Of a stretch of 64,000 nucleotides of DNA, positions 53,082 to 64,000 are shown one piece after another. Position 1 is the first letter of the stretch. The number at the start of each line of letters is the position of its first letter. This DNA comes from Dryococelus australis (taxonomy: Eukaryota > Arthropoda > Insecta > Phasmatodea > Phasmatidae), in assembly GCA_029891345.1 (NCBI GenBank), contig CM057000.1:131533663-131597662 (forward strand). The letters run 5' to 3'. The notes below the pieces were generated by a model, which saw only the letters and a program-made list of their open reading frames with translations, was not told where the DNA came from and did no database searches. A program made the position numbers and the translations under genes.

Positions 53082-54989
53082 AGAGGCAAGAACACAGTTA
53101 GCAATGAACGACCTATAGCCAACTGGCGACGGCGCGCCATGTATTGTTCGCCGCGATGCGAGACGCTCTGTAGTCTCGGGGGAAATATATCAATAAAGTA
53201 GTGATAGTTGGCAGCGCAGTGTGTGGTAGGTCGCGCCGGCCGGCCGGCCGGACAGTTTTCTCTGTCGATGGAACGTTGAACCGGAGAACCAGTCTCTCGG
53301 CTGCTCAAGGTCGGCCCAGGAATTCACCAGCCATGACACAAAGAACCATCTTCTCATCTCACTCTCCCTCTCCTCTCTGTGGGCGACTACGTACCTGCTC
53401 GTCGCCTTCGCAGGCTGCCGGACCTGGCCAGGTACCCACGCTCCGCTTCATAGCAACAGTCGTTGGACACACACTACTATAGTCTGTTCGGGGTTTCTTC
53501 ACACTATTTGAATATTATACCCGTGGGAAACTATCCTGTTTCCTAAACATAACTTGTAGCACAAGCATTTTGTTCTTGTGGTAACATTGAACTATCTCAT
53601 CGTTGGTTAAACTTTTAATATAATTTTATTTATATATTATATATCATTAATAATTAATATGAATGAAAGCAGGGAGAAAATACGTGTTGTAGGTTGTGCG
53701 TAGTATAAAATAGTTGTGCAAAATATTGCATTGAGTACACACAAATGCGGTAGGTATTGTATTCTCGGCTTGGTTAAGCTTTGTTTGCATGAGGCGGAGG
53801 AATATCCTGAAAGTAGTCTCGTCGGAAAAAAGTTTCAAAGAGTGGGTACTACATCAAAGCTTTCATAGTCAATTTATGTATCGAAATCTGCGGATGGTTT
53901 TCCAACGGGAAATGGTGATTATAATTTCCTTCCGATGCTCGCTGTAAATAGATACGATAAGTTCGTGCACAATAAACAAGTAGCTAGCAGTGTTAAAATG
54001 TGACGATATTACTGTAGTATCTGAGAAATTACGGCTTTCGAAATGTTTTTTTTTTTTTTCAATACAGCACGCGTGTTTACTGTGTTTTTGAAGTGCCTGT
54101 CTTTGTGTCCTGGTCTTTGTAAACTGCTAATGCAAGTTGTACAGAACGTAGGCCTAGTGTCGGAAATATGAGTTAAGTTACCTTCAGTGTAGAAAAAATT
54201 CTTTTTCAATTCTGTATTCAAAACCATCAAACTTTTGACACAATGGCTTTGTTGCCATTTTTTTTGTAATTTTTCTATTGCCTCTAGGGGTTTGGTAGAC
54301 CACTGGTTTTGATAGGGCAAATTCCATCTTCGTAATGAAATAAGCACAGTAGCGAGATGCCCAGAAAACTCATTCGTATGTTCACTGCTCATAGTTCACA
54401 GGTTGATTGCAGTCAGAAAAATTTGCGATTGTGTGCAAAGTTATCAGCTTTCTTAATCAAACTGAAAGTCTCGGGGTACAAAAGAACTGCATTGGACCTT
54501 CCTAGACACTGCGCGCCAGTCGAGTCATGTGCTTAGAGGCGATAGTACACTTGATTTGCGTGGCAGTGTCGCCCTTATCGGTCCTGCTCTTTCTGTGTCG
54601 GGATCTTCGACTGGCATGGTCTTTGTGAGAGGTTTCTATCGCGACGATTATCATGCCCACGGTTTATGTTGGTTGTAATTATAAACGCTATTTGAGTTTC
54701 TGCTGTATTTGGTCGTGTGTGTATATAACCTGGTAGTCTGAAAGAGCCAGATGTAAATATTGCTTTCCTCGTCTGTACCCTGTCCCCAAGATTATACCCA
54801 GAGAAATTATTTTAGATGGTATCGAGTTTTCGTTTTTAAAGAGGATATTTAAGATACGTTTAATCCGAACATTTGGCAGGCTCACATTAATATGAAAATT
54901 TTTGGATGTTGCTGTGAGGTAAAATTTAAAAATAGGGGCTTTTTTGAAAAGAAAAAAATTTCGAATAGTGGCACAATTCCATTCCACTG
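53082..54989. other. Intron interval with small repeat fragments
   Basis: 53210-53480 is GC-rich with a CCGGCC tandem at 53237. 53690-53830 is a family-D arm fragment (TTTGCATGAGGCGGAGGAAT). 54530-54605 is an inverted, degenerate piece of repeat M. The 127-codon minus-strand frame at 54009-54392 has no motif that I recognise. Confidence 0.4.
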
Positions 54990-55211
54990 TAGGCCATTCA
55001 CAGCAAAGTGAGTGCTTCGAAAGCCCTCTCATTTGGAATAAGTCAATAAATATTTTATTCTAGCGTTACACTTTATCTTCAGAGTGCAATGCAATATACA
55101 CACTGTGTTACATGGTATTATTTATTTACAAAAGGTAATTAAAATATAAACTATAGTTAAAAGGAAAAAGTAGCCAGGCTTTCAAAAGTGTTCCTTACCA
55201 TGAACAGCCTA
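54990..55211. mobile_element. Family A MITE, copy A6
   Basis: TAGGCCATTCACAGCAAAGT and the inverse CTTACCATGAACAGCCTA followed by TA. Interior in A3 orientation (GTCAATAAATATTTTATTCT, ACACACTGTGTTACATGG). Confidence 0.85.
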
Positions 55212-55836
55212 TACCTAATTACACAGAACACGAATTTGCTAGGGGCATCAACATTTGTCCAATTTTATTTATTTATATTTTATTTATTGCATCCATTCGT
55301 CTTTTTTTCGAGTACAAGTTTGTACAAAGACACCGGACAAGTCAGAACATACATATTATGTAGAAACTCCAAATCGAGTGGGGAGGGCTATGAAGATCAG
55401 GGAAATTGTGGGGTAAGAAAATTAAAAAATTCGTACATTTTCATGATAAAATTTTGCCCCGCAATTACACTCCTGTTCGTAGCCCTTCCTACTATAGTAT
55501 TTTTAAATTGCAGGTAGTGGTAACATTGTCAATTTTGTTAAGTGCAATATTTTTGCAATTAAAATGTTTTCATGATACAATATTACAAATAGCACGAAAA
55601 TAAGTTAAATTGCAAAACGCACAATTATTTCTCAGTGCAAATACACTACACTTGAACATCATTACTGGGTAAGCTTCGCTGATGCGTGATGCTGTGCGTC
55701 ACTACAAAAAAATTGCCGCCGCCTTGAATCACTGTTTTGGGTATTTCCTCCGCTGCTGGGCTGGGACTATTGCTTAGTGCATAATGTTGGCTACACTTTT
55801 ATAGTATTTTTCCCTGCAAGTGGGCTACACGTTTCC

Positions 55837-56376
55837 TCATCCTCTAAAACACCCCATACTTAGCTTGCAGTGTAGCCCTCCCCATCCTCCCGCTACTTTC
55901 ACCATCCTGTACATTCTGACTAACCGTTCAACTTTCCTCCTGTCCTCCAATGAGCTCCACCCCATTTCTTTCATCACTGATGGCCTATAGTTCCCTTCAT
56001 CATCCTGCCCCTGCCTTCTCCATCTACCCTTCACCAATCTAGCTGCCTTTCTCTGCACCTTTTCCAGTTCCTCCACCTCCACATACGGGTCCCATACTGC
56101 TGCAGCATATTCTAACATTGGCCGTACCATTGTGCCATACACCTTCTCCTTCACCTCACAGCTGACTCCATTCAGCACCCTTCCCAGCTTACCCAGAGCC
56201 CTTCTTCCCTTTGCTACCACCCTCTGTACCTGTTTTTTCCACCTGAAGTGTTCCTGCAGTACAATCCCTAGATACTTATATCCTGCTGCTGCTTCTCTCT
56301 CTTGTCCCTCCCATGTGTACATGTCCCTGCTTATCATTTTATTCCTTGTGAACCTCACTACCTTATTTTTTCTTGA
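55837..56376 (-). pseudogene. LINE reverse-transcriptase C-terminal fragment (CR1/Jockey-like)
   Basis: The minus-strand frame reads VVRFTRNKMISRDMYTW, then YKYLGIVLQEHFRWKKQVQR, ALGKLGRVLNGV, KVYGTMVRPMLEYAAAVWDP and ELEKVQRKAARLVKGRWRR. These are the thumb-region hallmarks after the RT palm of Jockey/CR1-group non-LTR retrotransposons (YLG..., ..RP.LEYA..VW.P......LE.VQR.A.R). The endonuclease and RT palm are missing: a 5'-truncated copy, which is normal for LINEs. The frame itself is unbroken for about 170 codons, so it is fairly young. It lies antisense inside the mex3 intron. Confidence 0.85.
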
Positions 56377-57640
56377 ATATCATACATTATCTCAGAAACG
56401 TTTGGAGATGTGTGCGACAGTGTATTGATAATATTCTGCATTTAGGTATGGTTTGGTTAGAATGTTCTGCAATTTAACATATTTCCTTGTTATTTCTGAA
56501 ATAATCGTACTATTTTATCACACAAACATCTTTAGTTGCACAAAGATGTAACCTGAAATGCCTAAATTTGCAATATTACCAATACAAGTTACAAATTTGA
56601 CAGTAGGGAGGGATATGAACTGAAAGTATTTTGTGGGGTACAATTTTATCATGAAAATGTATATATTTTACACTCATTGTACCTCACTATTTCCCTGATG
56701 TTACACAGCCCTAACCAATATATTTTTAAAACTGTTATTGGCAAAATTATCAATTTAGGTATTGTTCTGTTAGATCTTTGTGCAATTTTATGCACTCACT
56801 GGACTAGGTTACGTACATATTTTTCACTCTCACCATGCTATCACACCTCACACAACATTACACACATTTTCACAATATAATGCATTTTACATCTACAATT
56901 TAAAATGTATTACATTGCTCACCCAATTCAAAAGGTCATAATTGATTAAACAATGCCATCTAATGCAATTTAATATCACAACACTTGTATTTATGCACAA
57001 TTATTGTATTTCACACGCCAAACATACTTAAATGCAATACGACACGTCAAACAGCACTTTTACATTATAACCTTCAGAACAGTGCACCATTGCAAGTTAC
57101 AATGCCAGAACTACAATGCACTTAATGTCGACTACCATCTCATATGTCAGTGTTCTGAACACTAAAATAGTGATGCACGTCTATTTTATAAACATACATT
57201 GTGTCAACATGTTTGTTCAATATGTGTATTTATTCTGCTAATAATACAATACATAGGACACTCCTTTGTCAATATAGAAAAAAGTAAGCCTAGAGTACTT
57301 CACCAGAATTACATAATCTTCACACGGTTACCTGTGTGTTGTATACCTGTATAACCTCAGCATCGCGGCATAATGAAAAAATACTTGAAGCCCCTTGAAA
57401 ATTCCTAGTAATTTAGTAATTATGATTACTAATAATAATCATATAGAACATATCCAGATATTATTCCCATTTTTGAACTCTTCTGGAACTGAACGCTTTT
57501 GAGATTTCTTTTTAAGATCAGTCTGAACTACTAGAAGGAATACAGAGATCCCCAATAAAGTGGGTGGTTTGGGGATCCTTCCCTGGGAAAATTGGATTTA
57601 GAGGCGCAATGTGAACATTTTTCATATGTAATCATTGGTT
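56377..57640. other. AT-rich intron interval
   Basis: No gene supported. Confidence 0.4.
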
Positions 57641-57644
57641 TGTG

Positions 57645-57851
<207 letters not shown>

Positions 57852-58104
57852 ACAGATTAAGTGGGGTACTTCTGGCTACACCCCTGCAACGAGCAAAACA
57901 ACAAATAGAACGTAATATATTAATATTCCAATTAAAAAAAAAAACTATTTAACAGTTAAAAGCTTCAAATACTACATAAAATGAACTCTGCAATAATGAA
58001 ATGAATAAAGTGCTAGTGTTTCTTTGTTCACTCTTTTGCCTAAAACATTTAAATAAGCAGCATTCTTGTGTTCTTTGCGTATTTCTCAAGCAATATATCT
58101 TTAT

Positions 58105-58815
58105 TTAATGATATTCTGTGGTGTATTTACATAGTGCTAGTCCATTTAAACGGTCGTCACCAGTGCTGTTTCTGAGGTACGTTTTCAGTCTCTTCAGTTT
58201 TCAGACTTCAGTGTCGAAAAATTTCTCTCTACTGATACTGTGGTAACAGGAAGGGTAGCCAGAATTTTTAGAATAATATGCAAGTTGGGAAACGAGATTT
58301 CTTCACACTTCATCGGTGCTTCAATTGCATCCTTGGGCAGCTCATCTGGAGTTTTTCCATTTCGTGGTCCAAGAGTCTCACCCGCTCCTATGCACAATGC
58401 ATGCTGTTTTCGCAGGTTTTTTCTCCTTTTTAAATTCACATATGCTAAAAGTGAAACCGTACAGTGGTAGATGCTTGGTCTGTTTCTTTTGCCCAAAAGT
58501 TGTATTCCTACAGCGCTTACTTACAGATAAAAGTTGGATGCGTAAATAAGAATTTCACAGAAAATCAGTTAGTACTATGTTCTCTTGAGCACAAAATAAT
58601 TCGTGTCAATCAGACTAAGCACTGTAGTAAAGGTTACCTCCATTTGTCATCAGATTATTAAAAATAAAAAAATTGAGTTTTGAGAAAATTAAGTGATGTA
58701 AGTATGTTCAAATATATAACATTAATACAGTGTTGGTTTACATTTTCATAATTGAGTTTTAAACTCTCGGAGGGGGGAGGGCCGTAGTTCCCTCCCCTCC
58801 TGGAATACGCCACTG
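58105..58815 (-). pseudogene. Internally deleted hAT element with transposase C-terminal remnant
   Basis: Minus strand: ISFPNLHIILKILATLPVTT followed by VSVERNFSTLKSEN is the hAT dimerisation region (typical ...LP.T....ER.FS.LK). A stop follows because of a frameshift; the other phase continues KLKRLKTYLRNSTGDDRLNG and ends at 58105. The right end CAGTGGCGTATTCCAGGAGG (inverse at 58796-58815) is a hAT-type terminus. The BED finger and catalytic core are missing, and the left terminus is not found. Non-functional. Confidence 0.85.
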
Positions 58816-61299
58816 GTTACACACATTGCAATCATATAAAGGTGATGCATAATTAAAAATGTCGGTAATGGAACTGCTAGTTTGGAGTGTGCACATAAGC
58901 TGGCTTTCCCAGGAAATTACTCAGTGTGACTATCTGCTTTTCACTTGTAGTTTTTTACTGGTGAGCTAGACAGTAGAGTTGATGAGTGTAACGCATATAT
59001 GGCTGGTACCTCGGACACAATTTTCAGGAACATAAAAGTAATGTACACATAGTTAAATGTCTTGTATATCAATACAAGCTGCAGTCGCTTTTAGCGATAG
59101 GCAATACTTGCACATAGTAGGAGATGGTGGCTAGGGTCAGGTATAAATTGAAAAGGCCAAGAATATTACTAAACAGAATAATCCCCCTCCATTTTTTTAT
59201 TGTACAATGTTGACTATTAGACTATCTTCTCAGCTGAATCGTTTTCCTGTTAATGCAGCCGGCCTAGTGGAAATTATACTATAGGTGCCAAATAAAATTT
59301 TGGAAAAGCTAAATTAGGTTAATACCTGTGAAATTATCACTGCTGTATAAGGATAATTCTGTTGCCAGTTTTCATCACATTTTGATAGATTATTTATGTA
59401 ATAAACAGAGATTAAACCAAAATGAGCAGTCTTGGGAAAAATGAAATTTTGGTCTACAAAATTTGCATGTATAAGCACACTATTTATTAGCTTTACTGAG
59501 AGTAACTGTAGTTCAATTTTCATTTTTCTTGTTATTGCTGTTGTAGAACCAGTTGGAACCAGTCCAGCTTTCATTCTAAATCCCCCAGAAACAGTCACTT
59601 GATTCCTCAGGCAGTTACTTTGTGTTTCTCCTAGAGCATTTATTTTCAAAGTGCCCCCCCCCCCCTTTTTTTTTTTTTCACCCTGACCCAAGGGTGGTGT
59701 GACAACATGCTAAGGGGGCGTGGGCACCAAAGTATAGAAGCAAACTCAATATTGCCAATGATTTAAGTTTTGCAATTTCTTCTATTCAACCAAGAATTGG
59801 GAATCTTGTTAAAAATGTGCCAGCTCATCCATCTCATTGATTTGTTTACCACCGTTTGTGATAAATAGGCATCAAAATTGAATGATTAAATTAAACCTTT
59901 AAGACTTATTCCTTTTCGTTTTACCCTTATAATAAAGTTGTCGGAGCATAGTTGTTTTTTGCAGAAGGGAGGCGTGCGTGATAGTTTCAGAACCCGTCTT
60001 AGAGCATCACACCGTGGATGTTTTGAAGTGACTTGACTGTGAAAGCTGAAATTGTTATGAAAGTAATATTTAAATTCCACACAAATGAATAATGCTTTAT
60101 GTTCTGCAATACTAAAATATTTTGCTAGGATTTATTTACATCTTAACAATAGTTTCTATTTTTAATAAAAATTAGTTTCCTTTCTAGGTGATTTAGTAAG
60201 CATGTTTTGCAGAAAATGATTAAAGCATGGCTGTTGTATAAACTTTGTATATTGTGATTTGACTTGTCCAATGTTTTTGTACTGCAATGTATTGAAAAGA
60301 GCCTATGTGTGCAATAAAACACACTCCCTAATTACTCTGCTTCTAGGTGATAAAAAGTAATGATATTTTTGATATAATTTATTTTAAACACACCCCCTCT
60401 AGTTTTTTTGATAGCTTTGTGGTGGAATGGATTATTTATTTTTGTAAAAGTCATTAACTCGCTAATTTTTATTTCATACAATCAGTAATTATTGTGGTGG
60501 TCTTGTTAAAAATTGATGCTTCCCAAACTACTTCTAGTGAAATATTTTATTGTTACAAAATAAATGCATCTTCATTTATATGCAACAGTAGACCATAATT
60601 TACTGATTATTATGATAGTGTGTACCTATATATCTTTTTAATGAGTTGTGTATGTTGTACAGTGAAGTGCTCAGTTGGAACACACTATTAATACCTTAAA
60701 GTGCTAGGCACGGTAGGTGATTGGGCTTTATAAAACTTGAATAGTTGTATCTTTGCAGTGATTATTCATTGTGTTTAGGAAAATATTTTTAATTTTTAAC
60801 TAATTGTTCAATTGGTTACATGATGCTGCAATGAATGTTCATAAAAATTTAACCCCTTGAGCATTGCTCGATTAACAAAAGAATACAAAACATCAAAGAT
60901 GGCACACAGTGAAAACATTCCGATAACTCTCAAACACAAAAGTATAAGACTAGGTTATGCAATCCACAAAACGGTTAAAACTACTCTATTCAGTGCGATG
61001 GACTTTAATCCACTCTTGTAAAAGAAAACTACAAAATTAAGTGAACTAAACTAATACGGATACACACAATACAAAAGGATTTGCACAAATTACAAGCCAG
61101 TACATTAAAAAAATGCAAAATTAATTGCACCACAGAAATTATACAAAACCTAAGATTGTACTATTAGTCTTGAGAAAATTATCTACCATTGAATTTTGTG
61201 TGATGGATAGTTGATATTTGGCCAAAGGTTTGCTTGTGACCGAATGTAGTAGTGAATATTAAACTATTTTAGCCTATTGAATGCTAGAACTATGTTGCT
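58816..61299. other. Intron interval, unassigned
   Basis: AT-rich. The 125-codon minus-strand frame at 59314-59691 begins in a lysine/glycine run made by poly-C/poly-T at 59656-59679 and shows no domain. Confidence 0.4.
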
Positions 61300-63050
61300 T
61301 AACTAACGTACTGATATCTGTTTGTGAAAGAATTTTCATTTCTTACCAACAGAACCACTGTTAAGTATACTCCATTATTATTCTTTTGTTTTGTAATTTA
61401 CATTTAACGGGAAATTGTTTTAGTTATTTTCAACTATAACTAGTATTGGCGTGTAGTCCTTGTGACAACATTTCTAGAATTTTATAAAATGAAACACCCA
61501 AATGTTATAATTTTTATGCAACCTTTGTTACATTATAGTTACTAGAAGTTCCTTGTCAATATGTGCGAAAAGCCTTTAATTTCCAGTTACTTAAAACATC
61601 TGTAAATACTTTTTTTTCTTTTTCATGTTGATGTAAGTCCATTGCGGTGCAACTCAGAATGCAATCAATTAAATTACAGAGAAAAAGTAACAAACATATA
61701 AGATTAATTTTAATAACGTACTGTGAAAAAAAAATTCTTCATTCATAAATCTGATAATTTTAACAAAATAACATGCAATGCCTACGTAAACCACGGTCAT
61801 GTTGGGTTGTGATCATTCACTTTTGTATAGCGATAGCTCTAACTCTGATTCTGAAGATGTATAACTCGAGCTATAGGATTCTTGGTATAGATATACCATA
61901 GTTGTCAATAGCCTATTCCTAGTGATAGTCATTCTGCCAATGGTCTGCTTCTATATCTCACATGCAAAATCTTTGCGAGTCTACAGTAATTGCAAAAATT
62001 ACTTCCGTCGTGATTTCCATTAGCTTTGTGAAAGACAATAGTAACGTTTCTTGCCCAGATTAATCTCTATGATTTATGCTAAGCCAATTTAATAGTGTTA
62101 AAATCACAAATGTACGGGGAGGCTGTCTGAAAACATTGTAGCCATGTTACTTTTAACAGTGTCGATGCAAAATATTTCTTCAGGCTTTCTGTTCTGTACA
62201 GATAAATCAAAGCTCTGGTATTCACGTTTCTAAAGAAAATGGAACACGCTTAAGTTAGGCCTACTTGTGAACTAATGTCGTATCTGTTTTCAGTCCATAG
62301 TTGGAAGGTTTACTTTCTTGAACTGAATAATAAGGGTCACTGTTCACAACTAACTTCTATGCTAGCTTTGGCGATAACTGGTTAATGGGGATAGGAAGAT
62401 TTCACAGTTTCATTTCAGGACAGGATAGATTTCAAATGCGTGTACACTGAAGTCACCTTTGGTATTGGATCAAAGTATACTTACACTTTTCGAAGTTGAT
62501 ATAATTAATCTGCTCTTGATAATCTGTGGTAGCTTTGTCTGCAGGGAAAATTAAAACATTTTCGTCTAGACTGTTTTTAGAGCAAACTGTTGAACAACCG
62601 TTTCAATAGGACACGTTCATCTCTTTGCTAACTTTTAAAAATGTGATTGATTGTTACTAACCCAAACCTCATTACTAAATTATTGGAAGCCCCTCCATTC
62701 TGTAATGAAGAATTGATTAATAATTTTACACAATCTATGGATATAGGCTGTTTCTCTACTAGTATTTTTCGATAATTGTTTTCACCTCCAACACCTAGCT
62801 GTTAAGCTGCCCAAATCTCTTCACTCATTCACTTGATAATTGTTACATGTATATATTTTTTATTTAAAAATCCATTTCCTGTAGTATCCTCCTCAAAAGT
62901 AAGAACAAATCCCCCCCCTCTACAGCAAGATGAAATAAATATGCTTTGTAACTCGTGTAAAGAGTAGTCAGATGTTATTTTATCTGCCATTGTGGTGTCA
63001 GTAAATGCAAGAATGCCTTTTCTTCCACAAATAATTGCTGTGAAACTTCC
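61300..63050 (+). repeat. Dispersed repeat L, copy L2
   Basis: Inverted relative to L1 for most of its length (61315-62910) and direct for 62930-63050. Relative to L1 it carries an extra S1-SINE tail fragment at about 62795-62833. Non-coding. Confidence 0.8.
62795..62833 (+). mobile_element. S1 SINE tail fragment inside L2
   Basis: AGCTGTTAAGCTGCCCAAATCTCTTCACTCATTCAC matches the S1 3' tail. L1 lacks it at the equivalent point (TTGTTTTCACCTC...), so it arrived after L spread. Confidence 0.7.
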
Positions 63051-64000
63051 TGTATATCGTAAACCCCTTTACTGTACATTAAATCACCTATGACCACGTG
63101 CATATATAATATATAGAATATATCTAGAGTATTATAAACCAATTCTGCAATAACTTATATTCTCATATTGCCACAAGTACCTATCCAGTAACTGTCTGCA
63201 CTTTTCATATTATAAAGTAGTAGCATCACAGCCTTAACACCTTTTATTATATATAAATGAAACCTTCACAAAAAATATAGGGCTAAAAAGGACTTAAACA
63301 ATAAATCTACCAGTTCACTAGTCACTGCAATAAATTTTCAGCTCCACAATTTTGCTCAAGTGAAATGACTATTCTAGCCCTCGTGTCACCATTGGTTTGC
63401 CACATCAAACACCACAAGACTACCTAAATCTTTGTAGTTTTAGTAGCGAAAGCAGATATGATAGTGCTTGTGGTGTACTCTAGATAATAGTGGGTGTCTT
63501 TGAAAAAATGAGGTATGAGGTAAAAGTGGTGACTACGCGCAATGTATGCTATTTACGTAATGTGGCAGGTCCCGGTATGCTCTTACAACCTCTCGACTTG
63601 CGCTCTGGATTCCAGGAATCCATCAATGACAGTTCTTTTCTTGGAGAAGTTCCTCAAGCTCGCAGATATCTGGCACGCAGTGTTCTCACACGTCATTTAA
63701 CGATCTAGTGTCGGTAGCGTTGGATGCTGCTCGAACTTAGCCGTGTTTACATAGACAGCTGGCGATAGGACTAACAGGCGAACTTGTGCGAGCGCGATAG
63801 ATAACTTTATCGCAAGGCATTGCAGCGGAGCTCGTATCGCGGCTTGTGGTCGCTGGCGCTGTGGTAACGGGTTCACACTTCCACTTTATCTGAGGCGCCG
63901 CAAGCTGGAGTTGCTTTGCGCATTCTGCCCGAACTTTCCGAAGACTACAAATAATTGTTTCCGTGTGGTAAAGTGAATATAGCCCATTCACTGTTTCAAA
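63051..64000. other. Intron interval to window end
   Basis: 63720-63930 is GC-richer, and AGCCGTGTTTACATAGACAG at 63739 is reminiscent of F-type ends, but it cannot be paired before the window ends. No mex3 acceptor recognised. Confidence 0.35.

Noticed and set aside
59314..59691. 125-codon minus-strand ORF
   Set aside because: It begins in the translation of poly-C/poly-T runs and lacks motifs or splice support.
63960..64000. Possible further A/B MITE end at the window edge (GGTAAAGTGAATATAGCCCATTCAC)
   Set aside because: It is too short and irregular, and the partner end would be outside the window.

Overview
The window is eukaryotic, and most probably from an insect or other arthropod with a large, repeat-rich, AT-rich genome. 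It has no dense coding and no operons. It contains GC-rich promoter-like islands, tRNA-derived SINEs, LINE 3' tails, Helitrons, hAT and TTAA-type transposons and very many foldback or MITE-type elements. The only conserved host gene I can name with confidence is the first coding exon of a MEX-3 family RNA-binding protein (+ strand, 49678-49933). It follows a GC-rich promoter region with two CCAAT boxes and two CACGTG E-boxes. The exon ends in a perfect GTGAGT donor that splits the last glycine of the KH-domain GXXG loop, so everything from 49934 to the window end is its first intron (over 14 kb, no acceptor recognised).

Layout: 0.4-12.2 kb is a mosaic of MITEs, foldback elements, SINEs and a 24-bp-class minisatellite. 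A GC-rich island lies at 1.35-1.62 kb and another at 8.48-8.93 kb; the second is cut by a MITE. 12.2-17.8 kb holds a long poly-A tract, a small foldback and a 1.3-kb dispersed repeat. 17.9-24.3 kb holds two SINE copies, a Helitron carrying a tandem array that looks like tRNA 5' halves, a foldback element and several MITEs. 24.6-28.7 kb is a train of nested DNA elements, including a three-level nest. 29.3-32 kb holds nested MITEs and an inverted copy of the 2.2-kb repeat. 34.3-37.9 kb is an odd AT-rich block of short minus-strand ORFs with a duplicated TATATAAAGGAAG-plus-ORF module; I cannot identify its genes. 41.9-45.1 kb is one old repeat copy broken by a TTAA MITE and by a Helitron-type insertion. 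49.2 kb onward is the mex3 promoter, exon and intron. The intron contains a CR1/Jockey-like reverse-transcriptase fragment, a frameshifted hAT transposase tail, a 166-bp TA microsatellite and a second copy of the 15.5-kb repeat.

The most informative theme is that several repeat families occur more than once, so empty and filled sites can be compared inside this one window. Two MITE families (called A and B here) share TAGGCTGTTCACGGTAAAGTGAGCAC-like ends and insert at TA. Three other elements insert at TTAA. A Helitron insertion can be placed exactly between A and T. All family letters are local labels of mine. No database search was possible, so superfamily assignments are inferences from end sequence and target duplication.
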